Below, piece after piece: positions 1 to 9,090 of a stretch of 64,000 bases of DNA. Under the pieces are notes generated by a model. It was given only the letters and a program-made list of their open reading frames with translations. It made no database searches and had not been told where the DNA came from. How positions within the stretch are numbered: the stretch's first letter is position 1; the number at the start of each line of letters is the position of its first letter. The stretch is from CAWAWP01 sp963841205 (GTDB lineage Bacteria; Chloroflexota; Ktedonobacteria; Ktedonobacterales; JADMIN01), in assembly GCA_963841205.1 (NCBI GenBank), contig CAWJCH010000014.1, positions 434,001 to 498,000 on the forward strand, read 5' to 3'. The position numbers and the translations under genes are program-made.

Positions 1-329
1 GGCAATTAGAGCGCCCTGAGTCCTCGCCGATGGCAGCAAGACGCCCCGGCGAGCCCATGCGAGCCGACCGGGACGTCCGCGACAGCGCGCATCGATCACC
101 ACGATGGTTGAGAGACTTCCCCAGTGCCCGTCACGCGCACCCCAATGCCCACCAACTCACGAGGGCGAATGGAAGAGGCTCGCTGGGCAACTCGGGAGCG
201 AGGGAGGCGCACCGCGACAGCCGGCATGCTTGTTCCCACCAACAAAGGTGTCGTCATCACCGGATTCGCAAGCCCATGGTTACGGCCTTTGGTGGCGTAC
301 ACCGCCGCCCGCACCCCATCGCCAGCACT
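1..329. other. gap without a convincing gene
   Basis: I see no recognisable gene here. Several overlapping open frames exist on both strands, but none has a family signature or a good ribosome binding site. The stretch ends at the TA dinucleotide where the IS630 element is inserted, so any gene once here may have been cut by that insertion. Confidence 0.4.
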
Positions 330-331
330 TA

Positions 332-1404
332 CTGACCTCGGCGTGAGAGCATGAATCTTGCGAGCACTGGGGGTATGAGTACATCCAAGAGACTCGCGGA
401 CTCCTGGGAATGGCAGCGTCAGCGCGCCTGGGAGTTGCACCACCAAGGTTGGTGGCAGAAGGACATCGCGGCAGCGTTGGGCGTCAGTTGCGCCGCCGTC
501 TGCCAGTGGATCAAGCGGGCGCACGAGAAGGGCGTGGAGGCGCTGCGCACGCAGCCCCGCCCCGGCGGCCCCGCCAAGTTGACGGTCGAGCAGCGCGCCC
601 AGATCCCGGCGTTGTTGGCGCGCGGGGCCGAGACGTATGGATTCCGCGGCGACGTGTGGACGGCCAGCCGCGTCGCGGTGGTGATCTGGCGCACCTTTGG
701 TGTCCGCTATCACCGCGATCAGGTCAGCCGCTTGTTGCGCCAGGCGGGCTGGAGTCGCCAGCAGCCTATCGAGCGGGCCACGCAGCGCGACGAGCAGGCC
801 ATTGCGCAGTGGTATGCCGAGCGCTGGCCAGCGCTCCAAAAAAAGCAGCTGAGGAAGGTTCCACCATCGTCTGGGGAGACGAAGCCGGTTTCTACCTGTT
901 GCCCTTGGCGGTGCGCACGTGGGCGCCGCGGGGGCAGACGCCGATCCTACACGTCCCCCTGCCCCATGACCATCTGGCAGCGATCAGTGGCATCACGCTG
1001 GACGGGCGCCTCGACCTGCAGACGCGGAAAGACGCCTTCAACGCCGAAGGGGTCGTGGGCTTCCTGCGCGTGCGGCACGCGCAAGCTGCGCGGCAAGGTC
1101 CTGGTCATCTGGGACGGATCGCCGATCCACAAGGGGCAGCCGATCAAGGATTTCCTCACGCGCGGCGCGGCGAAGCGCCTCCACCTGGAACGCTTGCCCG
1201 GCTACGCGCCCGACCTCAATCCGGACGAGGGGATCTGGAACTTGCTCAAGCGCGTCGAGCTCAAGAACCGCTGCTGCCGCGACCTGGCCGAACTCAACCT
1301 GGAGCTGCGCCGCGCCAAAGAGCGCTTGCGCTACAAGCGCGACCTCATCCAGGCCTGTTCGGTCCACTGTGGCTACTCGGTTTAGCAAACGATGCCGAGG
1401 TCAG
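332..1404 (+). mobile_element. IS630-family insertion sequence, complete ends
   Basis: The element is 1073 bp. It has terminal inverted repeats at 332-344 (CTGACCTCGGCGT) and 1392-1404 (ATGCCGAGGTCAG). It is flanked by TA at 330-331 and TA at 1405-1406, the target duplication expected of the IS630/Tc1-mariner superfamily. One transposase reading frame fills the inside. Confidence 0.85.
351..1385 (+). pseudogene. IS630-family transposase, two frame changes
   Basis: The N-terminal third holds a helix-turn-helix (IAAALGVSCAAVCQWIKRA) followed by the IS630 linker region. The frame then moves by -1 at an A7 run (838-844), after which the DDE domain starts (IVWGDEAGFYL). A second change of +1 near 1075-1090 restores the original frame for the segment with VLVIWDGSPIHKG and YAPDLNPDEGIWNLLK. 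The catalytic residues D (DEAG), D (WDGSP) and E (PDEGIW) are all encoded, split between frames. A -1 slip at an A-rich heptamer is known as programmed frameshifting in several IS families, so the first change may be functional. The second looks like damage or a sequence error. Confidence 0.85.
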
Positions 1405-1655
1405 TAGGTGAGGCGAGGTCGCTCGCGAGCGGAGAAACGACCACCGGCTCCTCGATTTCCACCGGGCCATTCCCATCCCAACATCGACGCCGGTTGGCCG
1501 CGCCGCACCGGAGCTCGGCGGCGAGTTCGGGCCCGACCGATACCCAGCCCGGTACGGATTCGCACCTCGGAAAACGACGAGTCCCTTTCCACGTGCATGG
1601 AGAGGGACCCCCGGAATGCCATACATCGACGGCACATCAACCGACCGAACAGCAC

Positions 1656-1952
1656 CTACCTATCGCTGGTGCCGCCGCGGGCCTCGCCGCCCTCGCGGCC
1701 GATCTCGGACATGTGCTCGCGATCCTTGCTGACCTCTTGGCCGCCCTTCTTGCCGATCTCGGACATGTGCTCGCGATCCCGGCTCACGGCCTCGCCGCCC
1801 TTGCGCCCGGCCTTGCGCGCCTCTTGCGAGTCGAACTCGTGCGCGGTACCCTTCTCGTGCGCGGCTTGGCCGCCCTTACTGGCGATCTCGCGTTGCTTCT
1901 CGTCATCCATCGATGCGAATCCACGGTTCTTATTGGAATCTGTCACAGCCAT
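1656..1952 (-). CDS. KGG-repeat (YciG/Con-10-like) stress protein
   Basis: This 98-residue, highly charged protein starts MAVTDSNKNRGFASMD, the usual opening of KGG-motif proteins. It carries four or five KGG/EGG motifs (ASKGGQAAH, GRKGGEAVS, GKKGGQEVS, GREGGEARG) with two near-identical SxDREHMSEIG units. The family is hydrophilic and linked to general stress, desiccation or sporulation in bacteria and fungi; its biochemical role is unknown. The start at 1952 was chosen because AAGGAGG lies directly before it, with unusually short spacing, and because the longer frame upstream lacks family similarity. It is probably a single-gene unit, just downstream of the IS630 element. Confidence 0.85.
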   Translation of the reverse strand: MAVTDSNKNRGFASMDDEKQREIASKGGQAAHEKGTAHEFDSQEARKAGRKGGEAVSRDREHMSEIGKKGGQEVSKDREHMSEIGREGGEARGGTSDR

Positions 1953-2172
1953 TCCTCCTTCGCATGCGAGAGTCGACGCTGACTCCGCCGTGCCTTGCAC
2001 AGCGCAGAGCTGCTCGGTAATCGACCACGCAGCGTGGTCGCCGAGCGTCACGCGTGGCACTCGACATAATGGCTGCGCACGAGACATGCCACTGCCGTCG
2101 AACCCCCCTACCGGTCAATTGCTATCGCCAATTGAAGTCAAGGCGCGCGCCCGCACGTCACGTCGAGTCGAA

Positions 2173-2907
2173 TCAGCGCCCAGCGTCAGATGGCATCCCC
2201 TGCGACGCCTCCGCCGCCCGGCGCGCCTTCACCTTCTCCTCCACGAAGACGCCCAACACTTCCTCCAGCGCGCGGATGTCGTCGAAGGCGTCATCCTGTG
2301 TCAGGACGATCGTCTTGTTCGTTCGCGTGTCGCGGAAAGTAAGGAGCGGCGCCCGGAACGGCGACGGCGACACCTGCCTGCGCTGCGGTATCAGCAACAT
2401 CGACATCCGCGAGCTGTTCACCGATTGCGGCGTGGTGAACTGTGCGCCGGGGCTCCGCACGCCCTTAAGCGTCACATTCGCGATGCAGTCCATCGGCACG
2501 TGCGTGATCTTCCCCGGCGCCGCCCGCACGAAGTCGTCCGGCGTCATCAGCAGCAGATACTCGTTCGCCGAGGCGAGTCGCCGCAGATCCTGGATCAGGT
2601 AGAAGAGCGAGCCGAAAGCCATCAGGCCGAGCAAGAGCAGCACGGCCAGCGACGCCACTGCCTTGTTGCCGTCGCCGCTGAAGTTGTCCGGGATCATGAC
2701 GAAGAGCGCCGGCACGAAGATCGCGAACCCGCCCACGGCGTAGATCGCCCAGCGGATCAGCCCGCGACGCACCTTCGCGCTCTGCATCGGCCAAACATAC
2801 CAGTTCGGCGGGTACAGGCCAGTGCGCGCCCGCGCTAGCAGTGCCGCCGCCTCGCCATCCGTCGCGTCGCGCCCACCCGGTCGCGCGTCGGGCTGCGGGT
2901 TCTCCAT
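2173..2907 (-). CDS. Membrane protein with PH-like C-terminal region
   Basis: This is a protein of about 244 residues from the start at 2907, which has GGAG about ten bases upstream. The N-terminal part is polar and followed by two hydrophobic segments (WAIYAVGGFAIFVPALFVMI and SLAVLLLLGLMAFGSLFYLI) with a short link. The C-terminal half is soluble and resembles bacterial PH-like domains by its pattern (YLLLMTPDDFVRAAPGKI, then a strand-rich stretch), with a final amphipathic helix (FDDIRALEEVLGVFVEEKVKAR). This is a fold guess from pattern only. I do not recognise the family and assign no function. It stands alone between the KGG gene and the kinase remnant. Confidence 0.65.
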   Translation of the reverse strand: MENPQPDARPGGRDATDGEAAALLARARTGLYPPNWYVWPMQSAKVRRGLIRWAIYAVGGFAIFVPALFVMIPDNFSGDGNKAVASLAVLLLLGLMAFGSLFYLIQDLRRLASANEYLLLMTPDDFVRAAPGKITHVPMDCIANVTLKGVRSPGAQFTTPQSVNSSRMSMLLIPQRRQVSPSPFRAPLLTFRDTRTNKTIVLTQDDAFDDIRALEEVLGVFVEEKVKARRAAEASQGMPSDAGR

Positions 2908-3036
2908 GGCATCATTCTCCAACCTCGGCGGTGTTCGCCGAAAACCTTGCCATTGTAGCACGCCGCCGCAGGCAGCCGATCCATACGACGCGCCATCCTT
3001 GCCGCGATTTACGGGTCAAGCAGCGAGCTCGCCCAC

Positions 3037-3280
3037 CTATGACTCGCTGGTGTGCCGCGCGACCGGCAGCGTGCACCAGAACGTCGAGCCCTCTCCGAGT
3101 CGGCTTTCAATGCCGATCTAGCCGCCCATGCGTGAGATCAGCGACCGGTCGGGTACAGCCCCAGACCCAGGCCCACGCTCGTCCCGTGCAGCACGGTGAC
3201 CTCCGGCACACGATAGAGGCGGTCGAAGCGGTCGAAGACGGGCCGCAGTCCCCACCAGGGTGCTCGGGCCGAGATCGCAC
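3037..3280 (-). pseudogene. Histidine kinase C-terminal remnant (HATPase G2 box)
   Basis: Read leftward, the segment encodes VFDRFDRLYRVPEV, then SVGLGLGLY, SLISRMGG, IGIESRLGEGSTFWCTLPVA and a stop at 3037-3039. This order (F box, G2 box GLGLGL, GSxFxxxLP) is the end of a sensor histidine kinase ATPase domain. The frame is broken once near 3140, and a TAG codon stands at 3118-3120 where such kinases often have MGG(Q/R)IGxES. Everything upstream of the F box is absent. It is a fragment with no expected function. Confidence 0.7.
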
Positions 3281-3355
3281 ACCGACCGCGCGCCGGCTGT
3301 CCCGCGCGCATGCGTCCCCGGTCTCCGCCTCCTGGCGGGCCCCAGGATAGCGACC

Positions 3356-3385
3356 GTGGCAATACGTGGCAATACGTGGCAATAG
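3356..3385 (+). repeat. 10-bp tandem repeat, three copies
   Basis: GTGGCAATAC is repeated: two perfect copies and a third ending in G. It lies just upstream of the kinase remnant and has no evident function. Confidence 0.6.
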
Positions 3386-3624
3386 CCTGCGGAACGGTTT
3401 GCCGGCACCTCAGCGCCGCGACTCCACCACACAACGGCGACGATCATGTGCATCAGCGAGGTGACACGCGGTTTGACCTGCCTCGATGCCACACCGTCCG
3501 TCGCATCGCCGTATGCTATTAATGCGAGGCAGACGCCGATAGCTCCGTGCCGTCTTGCCCGTCGTCCACCGCCCCTCACTGCGGCACCATGCGGCGTTAG
3601 GACCATCGCCCCGGAGGACCCCCA

Positions 3625-4476
3625 ATGTCGGACCCAACCGAGCTCCAACCCCTCGATCTCCTGTTCGACGCCTCCACCGGCGACGGTCTGCCGCTCCCAC
3701 CCCAGCTCGCCGCCCTCTACGGCGCACTCCGCTTCCCGCTCCCGGCCGATCGGCCGTACGTCGCCGCCAACTTCGTCACCAGCCTCGATGGCGTCGTCGC
3801 CCTCGACGACCGGGGGCGCTCCGGCGGCGGCGACATCAGCGGCAACGACGCCCGCGACCGTGCCGTCATGGGGTTGCTCCGCGCCGTGGCGGACGCCGTC
3901 GTCGTCGGCGCCGGCACCCTTCGCGCCGTGCCGAAGCATCGGTGGACCGCCACGCACGTGTATCCGCCCCTCGCCGCCGCGTACTCCGCCCTGCGTGAGG
4001 CGCTCGGCATCTCCGAGCCGCCGCTCAACGTCATCGTCTCCGCCAGCGGCGACCTCGATCTCGCCCTGCCGCTCTTCAGCACCGGCGAAGTGCCTTCCCT
4101 GATTGCCACCACCGCTGCAGGCGCAATCCGCCTCCGTGAACAGACGCTCCCGCCGAGCCTGCGCGTCGCCGCGCTCGAAGCCAGCATCGACGGGAGCATC
4201 GCCGCTTCCGCCATCATTACCGCCATCCGCGAAACACGCCACTCGCGCCTGATCCTCGTCGAGGGCGGCCCGCGCGTCATGGGCGACTTCTTCCGAGAAC
4301 ACCAACTCGACGAGCTTTTCCTCACCGTGGCGCCGCAGATCGCGGGGCGCGACGGCACGGCGCACCGGCTCGCGCTGGTCGAGGGTGCCTCCTTCGCGCC
4401 CGCCGCGCCGATCTGGGGCGACCTCGTCAGCGCGCGCCGAGGCTCCAGCCTCCTCTTCCTCCGCTACCGTTTCTGA
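3625..4476 (+). CDS. RibD C-terminal-type pyrimidine reductase
   Basis: This 283-residue protein has the dihydrofolate-reductase-like fold of the RibD C-terminal domain, which in the riboflavin pathway reduces 5-amino-6-ribosylamino uracil phosphate with NADPH. The recognisable parts are RPYVAANFVTSLDGVVAL near residue 45 (the TSLDG substrate loop), a GxGTLR segment near residue 95 (VVVGAGTLRAV), and the cofactor loop LILVEGGPRVMGDFF near residue 210. The RibD deaminase domain is absent. Such stand-alone proteins are common, and many are reductases of unknown substrate rather than riboflavin enzymes. CGGAGGA ends about seven bases before the ATG. No riboflavin genes are adjacent, so the substrate is undetermined. 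Confidence 0.85.
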   Translation: MSDPTELQPLDLLFDASTGDGLPLPPQLAALYGALRFPLPADRPYVAANFVTSLDGVVALDDRGRSGGGDISGNDARDRAVMGLLRAVADAVVVGAGTLRAVPKHRWTATHVYPPLAAAYSALREALGISEPPLNVIVSASGDLDLALPLFSTGEVPSLIATTAAGAIRLREQTLPPSLRVAALEASIDGSIAASAIITAIRETRHSRLILVEGGPRVMGDFFREHQLDELFLTVAPQIAGRDGTAHRLALVEGASFAPAAPIWGDLVSARRGSSLLFLRYRF

Positions 4477-4916
4477 GCCGTCTGGGCCGGTTACCATGCC
4501 CACGACTGTACGGGAGCCAATTGGACCAATTGCAGTAGCATTGTTAGTGTCGCCGCAGGCCCTACCGTGGAAAGAACGATACCGCCAGCCAATGTCTCGA
4601 CAGCATCGAGGCCACTTCGAGGATCACGAGTGCCATCAGGATCAGCCGGGCTCGCCGCGTTGGCCGCGACTGTCGGCGCGCCAAGAAGAGCCGCGGCCCC
4701 GTCTCCACGGTCGAGGCGAGCGACGGATGCACCGGCGCCGGAACGGACGCGGTCTGCGGCGTGACATTGCCTATGAGATGCGCGGTTCTGCGTTCTTGAT
4801 TGTCGATTCCTTGGCAATCCAGCGCCCGCAGCGAAAGCGGGCGGCGATGCGACCACGCCAAAGCGTAGATCGCTCACGCAAACCCATCCCACCACCGACG
4901 CCACGACCACCGGCGA
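4477..4916. other. gap with one weak leftward ORF
   Basis: No gene here can be recognised. A 99-codon leftward frame at 4562-4861 ends in a possible membrane helix (LILMALVILEVASMLSRHW) but has no good ribosome binding site and an Arg/Pro-rich N-terminus typical of spurious frames in GC-rich DNA. It is listed only as a weak candidate. Confidence 0.25.
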
Positions 4917-6926
4917 TTACTCCAGCGGCGCCGGGGCAACTCCCACCCGTATCACAGCGCTGCCGTAACGTCGCCGCAGCTCCCCGCGCGACATCCATAC
5001 CTCCACTGGATACGAGCCGTAGGTCGTTCCCTGGCGCAGCCGCTCCACGCCGTCCGGATTGTAGAGCGCCAGCAAACCCGTCAAGAAAAAGCGATCCAGC
5101 CGGCTCCGCACCGTATGCGGGCGTTCGCGCACTGTGAAGCCGAACCGCCGTGCCGCTCGCCCCAGAATCGTGAATCCGTAGATCGCCGTCACGCGCTCGG
5201 GGAAGTCGTCGCGCTCCGTCCACTCCGCCAGCGCCGTCAGATCCCCGGCCATCATTCGCGCCAGCTCGAACGCACCGCGACGCGAGGCCAGATCGGGCAG
5301 CACCTTGTTCTGGATGTGCAGCTCCGCGACACGCGCCCCCGACTGCACCAGCGTCCCATCCGGCAGCGTGATCGACCGCCCGCGAAAGTGCGCGAACTCC
5401 ACCTTGAACAACCCGTAGGTCGGTCCGGGGATCGCCACCTGCCTATTCACCAGCTGCGTCACCCGCTCCCAGAACGGCCAGAATCGCAGGAACCCGCGCG
5501 CGCGTCCGTTCCCCGTGCGGAACGCCAGCCGCCAGCCGAGGCGCAGCCGCCGCCCGGCCCTCCGTCGCCGTGGTCGCCCGACGCTATCGCGCACCACCAG
5601 GATGAAGGCGCCGCCCGCCAGCATGCTCAACGCCGCCAGCGCGAACACCGCACGGTAGCCGATCGCCGTCGCGCCGAACTTCCCCGCCACGAAGAACACC
5701 ACGCCGCCCGCCAACGGCGCGAGCACGTTCGGCAGGCTCGTCGCCGTGCTCCAGAGACCCATGTCCTTGCCCGCCGCGTCCGCGCTCGGCAGCACATCCA
5801 CCGCCAACGCCCAGTCCACGCTCGAATAGGCGCCGTAGCCTACCCCGAACAGCAGCCCGAGCGGCCAGAGCGGCACCTCGCCCGGCGCCACCACGAACGC
5901 CAGCGCTGCCAGCGCCATGCAGCACGAGGCGAAGCAGACCAGCGCCACCCTGCCCACACGATCCGAGAGGATGCCCAGCGCCAGCGCGCTCGACGCCGCG
6001 CCCACGAGCGCCAGCACCGCCAGCGTCGCCGTCTCGCCGACGAAGCTCGTCCCCTGCCCCACGTTGGCGAAATAGAACTCGATGTAGGTCATGAAGAGCA
6101 TCAGGCCGAGCATCACCGATGCCCGCGTCAAAAATACCCAGCGGAAGCTGTGACTGCGCCACGGCCCGATCCAGTCCGCCGCCAGCCGCGCCCGCACTGA
6201 GCCGCCCGTTCGCCGCGCGCGCGCCACCAGCGGCCGCTCATGCACGCCCACCAGTGTCACCAGCACGCCCAGCACCAGCACCACTCCCGAGACGCCGTAG
6301 AAGAGGAGGGTTCCCTGCCGGATGATCGCCGTGTCGCTCCCGCTCGCCACCTGCCCCAGCAACACCGCCGCGAAGCCCAGGCTGCACGCATTGCCGAGGA
6401 TCGTCATCAGCCCGACCCAGCCCGAGGCCTCGCCCCGCTGCGCGAACGGCACCTGATCGGGCAGCAGCCCCTGGTATCCGGCCGTCAGCACGTTCGCGCC
6501 GACCTGAAAGAGCAGCAACCCCATCAGCAGCAAAACGATCGTGCGCGGCGCCGCCAACACCACCGCCGCCGCGAGCAAGATCACCTCGCCCGCCGCGATG
6601 TACGGCCTCCGGCGCCCCAGGGGCCCCCGCGTGCGATCCGAGAGCGCCCCGACCAGCGGTGAGATGAGCACCGCGAGCACCCCCGCCGCGGTCGCCAGCC
6701 AACTCAACAGCACCGCCTGCTGCGCGTCGCCCGCCTTCACCGCCGGGAAGAACAGCAGAATCTGCACCGGCAGCACCAGCGGCACCAGCGCCGCCGACTG
6801 GAAGTTCACGCAGAACCACAACACGCTGAGGGTAAGCTGCTGCCGCACATCCAGATGCGCCGTCGCCACTCGCCCAGCGCCCTCGCCCACCCCCGCCGCC
6901 GCGTCGCCCGTGTCGCACATGCTCAT
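4917..6926 (-). CDS. MFS transporter fused to a YkoP-like C-terminal domain
   Basis: From the ATG at 6926 the protein has about 669 residues. Residues 30-480 form about twelve membrane segments of a major facilitator. The signature loop between helices 2 and 3 is present (SDRTRGPLGRRRP, residues 97-108), as is a repeat-like copy after helix 8 (LSDRVGRV). This loop resembles the GPH/SLC45 sugar-proton symporter group. Residues about 483-669 are a soluble domain (YGLFKVEFAHFRG, LPDGTLVQSGARVAELHIQNK) that resembles the YkoP-type domain found with polysaccharide deacetylases and lipid-linked functions. Such a fusion is unusual. No strong ribosome binding site supports the start; an upstream in-frame ATG is possible. 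The substrate is unknown. Confidence 0.8.
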   Translation of the reverse strand: MSMCDTGDAAAGVGEGAGRVATAHLDVRQQLTLSVLWFCVNFQSAALVPLVLPVQILLFFPAVKAGDAQQAVLLSWLATAAGVLAVLISPLVGALSDRTRGPLGRRRPYIAAGEVILLAAAVVLAAPRTIVLLLMGLLLFQVGANVLTAGYQGLLPDQVPFAQRGEASGWVGLMTILGNACSLGFAAVLLGQVASGSDTAIIRQGTLLFYGVSGVVLVLGVLVTLVGVHERPLVARARRTGGSVRARLAADWIGPWRSHSFRWVFLTRASVMLGLMLFMTYIEFYFANVGQGTSFVGETATLAVLALVGAASSALALGILSDRVGRVALVCFASCCMALAALAFVVAPGEVPLWPLGLLFGVGYGAYSSVDWALAVDVLPSADAAGKDMGLWSTATSLPNVLAPLAGGVVFFVAGKFGATAIGYRAVFALAALSMLAGGAFILVVRDSVGRPRRRRAGRRLRLGWRLAFRTGNGRARGFLRFWPFWERVTQLVNRQVAIPGPTYGLFKVEFAHFRGRSITLPDGTLVQSGARVAELHIQNKVLPDLASRRGAFELARMMAGDLTALAEWTERDDFPERVTAIYGFTILGRAARRFGFTVRERPHTVRSRLDRFFLTGLLALYNPDGVERLRQGTTYGSYPVEVWMSRGELRRRYGSAVIRVGVAPAPLE

Positions 6927-7121
6927 GGCACTACCCGCGCACGATACCGATGAGTACAACCCGCCAATTGAAGAAAATGCTGGCAGGTCCGCCAAAATAC
7001 GTGGCAGCCGCCGATCAGTCGATCTCAGCATAATCGGGGCCGAACAGCCGGTCGCCCAGTCGAGGGATGTGGGGGAACGCGGGGAAGATGGCTCGGCAAA
7101 GAGAGGAGCGACTCGGCGCAC

Positions 7122-7313
7122 TCAGCCGGATAGCGCGAAGATCAGGAGCGCGAAACCCAAGAGCGCCGCCACCGCGCACCACGCCGCGGCACGCACATCA
7201 AGACGCGTCACGCGGCTGCCAGCGCGGACGGTCACCGCGCTATACAAGTTAAAGAGCGTACAGCCGGCCACTGCGGCAATCGCGACATCGGCGGCGATCT
7301 GCAGCATATCCAC
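7122..7313 (-). CDS. Small protein with two predicted membrane helices
   Basis: This 63-codon frame starts at GTG and encodes two hydrophobic stretches (ADVAIAAVAGCTLFNLYSAV and AAAWCAVAALLGFALLIFAL) joined by a basic loop, so an inner-membrane hairpin is likely. It lies upstream of the MFS gene in the same direction and could be cotranscribed. I recognise no family. The membrane pattern is the only support, so it may be spurious. Confidence 0.4.
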   Translation of the reverse strand: MDMLQIAADVAIAAVAGCTLFNLYSAVTVRAGSRVTRLDVRAAAWCAVAALLGFALLIFALSG

Positions 7314-7637
7314 TCGGTCTACGCTCTTTCAATCGAACCGTGGGCGGTCGTGCCCGCGTGCCGGGGCGATCGATCATTCCGGGGGATCTCGCAGATGCGG
7401 CGCTACCCATGCCCAACCCCTCACCGTCGCCGCAGCCCGCTCATCTCGATACAACGTGGAACCAGGTCAACCATAACAAGCGTGTCAGGGCTGCGCGCGA
7501 GGCTGACCCGCGAGGCTCACAGAAGGGGTGCCGGAAGCTGCGGGGTTTTACCCCGGCGGAGGAACGCGCCCCCCTCAAAAAGGGGACAAAAGGTCAAATC
7601 TATTGAAGTTTTCTTTCAGTGACAGAACACTCTAAGT
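7314..7637. other. gap; probable left end of a TnpB element
   Basis: No gene is visible. Near 7533-7562 a hairpin (GCGGGGTTTTACCCCGG core) precedes the TnpB remnant by about 80 bases. This is the type of subterminal hairpin that IS200/IS605 transposons carry at their left ends. The exact element border cannot be fixed. Confidence 0.4.
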
Positions 7638-8803
7638 ATGAAGCAAACGGTGCTCGTCAAACTGGCCCCGACGCCAGAGCATCACGCCGTCGCTCCTGCG
7701 GACGCTGGAGAGCATTCAACGCCGCCTGCAACGCGATTGCGGAGGTGGCGTACGAGCACCATCGTGGCGAATAAGACTGGCGCTGCAACGGCTCGGTCTA
7801 CTACGACATCCGCGAGCAGTTCGGCCTGTCGTCGCAGATGGCGATTCGCGCCATTAGCCAAGGTGAGCGAAGCGTACAAGCGGGACAAGCAGCATCAAGC
7901 CATCGTTTCGCGCGCATGGCGCGATGGTCTATGACGAGCGCATCTGCTCGTTTCCCGTCCATCGATCGCGTCTCGCTGCTTGACCTGGACGGCCGTGATC
8001 GAAGTGCCGTTCCGCTTCGGCGCGTATGCCGAGGGCATGCTGCAACGCACGCGCGGGCAATGCGATTTGCTCTACCGCAAGCGGAGCGACACGTTCTTCC
8101 TCGCGATTACGGTGGATGCGCCGGAGCCGACACCGGATGAGGCTGAGCGAGTACCTGGGCGTTGACCTGGGCATTATCACGCTGGCGGCCACCTCGGACG
8201 GCGAGTTCCTGAACCACTCCGCCGGCCCGAAGCACGCCCACGTCAATCAGGTGCGCGCGCGGTATCAGTCGCTTCCGGCAGAAGCTCCAGAAGAAGGGGA
8301 CCAAGAGCGCCAAACGGCTGCTCACGGAAGCGGAGCGGAGCGTGAGAAGCGGTTTTGCCGCGATGTCAACCATTGTTTGTCGAAGGCCATCGTGCAGACG
8401 GCGAAAGGCACCTCGGCGCGGGATTGCGCTGGAAGACCTGACAGGGCATCCGAGAGCGCGCAGGGAAAACGGTTAGGAAACGCCACCGGAGAGTGCTGCA
8501 CAGTTGGGCGTTCTTCCAACTCCGCGCCTTCATCGCCTACAAGGCGGCGCTGGCTGGGGTGCCGGGTGGTCTACGTCAACCCGGCCTATACCAGCCAGAC
8601 GTGTAGCCAGCTGCGGGCATTGCGAGAAGGCGAATCGTCGTGCTCAATCGCAGTTCCTTTGCAGTGTCGTGTGGGTTCTCCGCCCATGCCGACCTGAACG
8701 CGGCGTCGCAACATTGCGGGCCGGGCGGCAGTCATACCGCCAGACGCGGCGCCCCTCGCGGGGTAGCTGCAAGCCGCCGGGCTTCAGCCCGTGCGGCTCA
8801 GGT
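7638..8803 (+). pseudogene. TnpB (IS200/IS605 OrfB) gene with several frameshifts
   Basis: Joining the three forward frames gives a nearly full-length TnpB: MKQTVLVKLAPTPEHH at the start, then YDIREQFGLSSQMAIRAI, CSFPSIDRVSLL, YLGVDLGIITLAATSDG (RuvC aspartate), IALEDLTGI (RuvC glutamate), YVNPAYTSQTCSQ (zinc finger start) and FSAHADLNAAS (last RuvC aspartate). At least six one-base changes separate these pieces, mostly single extra bases. TnpB is an RNA-guided nuclease whose omega RNA overlaps the 3' end. The hairpin AAGCCGCCGGGCTTCAGCCC near 8770-8797 is at the right place for the end of that RNA. No TnpA is present. The gene cannot make an intact product as written. Confidence 0.85.
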
Positions 8804-8940
8804 AGGCGACCTGGATGGCCTCGTGATAGATTGTGTCATACCGCTGCACGAGGGCCAGCGCGGTCTCGTGGTGGAAGTCGCTGCGCCGCCGGCGGACGTG
8901 CTGGTGCTGCTTGGCACACCACGTACCAGACCAGCACCAC

Positions 8941-9000
8941 GCACCAGACCAGGCACCAGACCAGGCACCAGACCAGGCACCAGACCAGGCACCAGACCAG
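8941..9000 (+). repeat. 12-bp tandem repeat, five perfect copies
   Basis: GCACCAGACCAG is repeated exactly five times, with degenerate copies on both sides (8925-8940 and 9001-9012). There are no spacers, so it is not a CRISPR. It begins about 140 bp after the TnpB right-end hairpin and is followed by a 17-bp direct repeat (GTGTTCAGACGATCCAG) at 9035-9075. Confidence 0.85.
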
Positions 9001-9090
9001 GCACCAAACACGGGCCTCGCATCAACGACGAAAGGTGTCAGACGATCCAGGTGTTCAGACGATCCAGGTGTTCAGAGGAGGATTGCACGT

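Noticed and set aside
96..839. 247-codon leftward ORF across the IS630 left half
   Set aside because: It runs antisense to the transposase, has no family likeness and only reflects the GC-rich codon structure of the opposite strand.
3118..4503. 461-codon leftward ORF
   Set aside because: It is antisense to the RibD-type gene. Only its last part is real coding DNA, and that is the kinase remnant.
5115..6200. 361-codon rightward ORF
   Set aside because: Arg/His/Pro-rich antisense shadow of the MFS transporter gene.
8941..9000. CRISPR array
   Set aside because: The 12-bp units follow each other directly without spacers and are too short; no cas genes are near.
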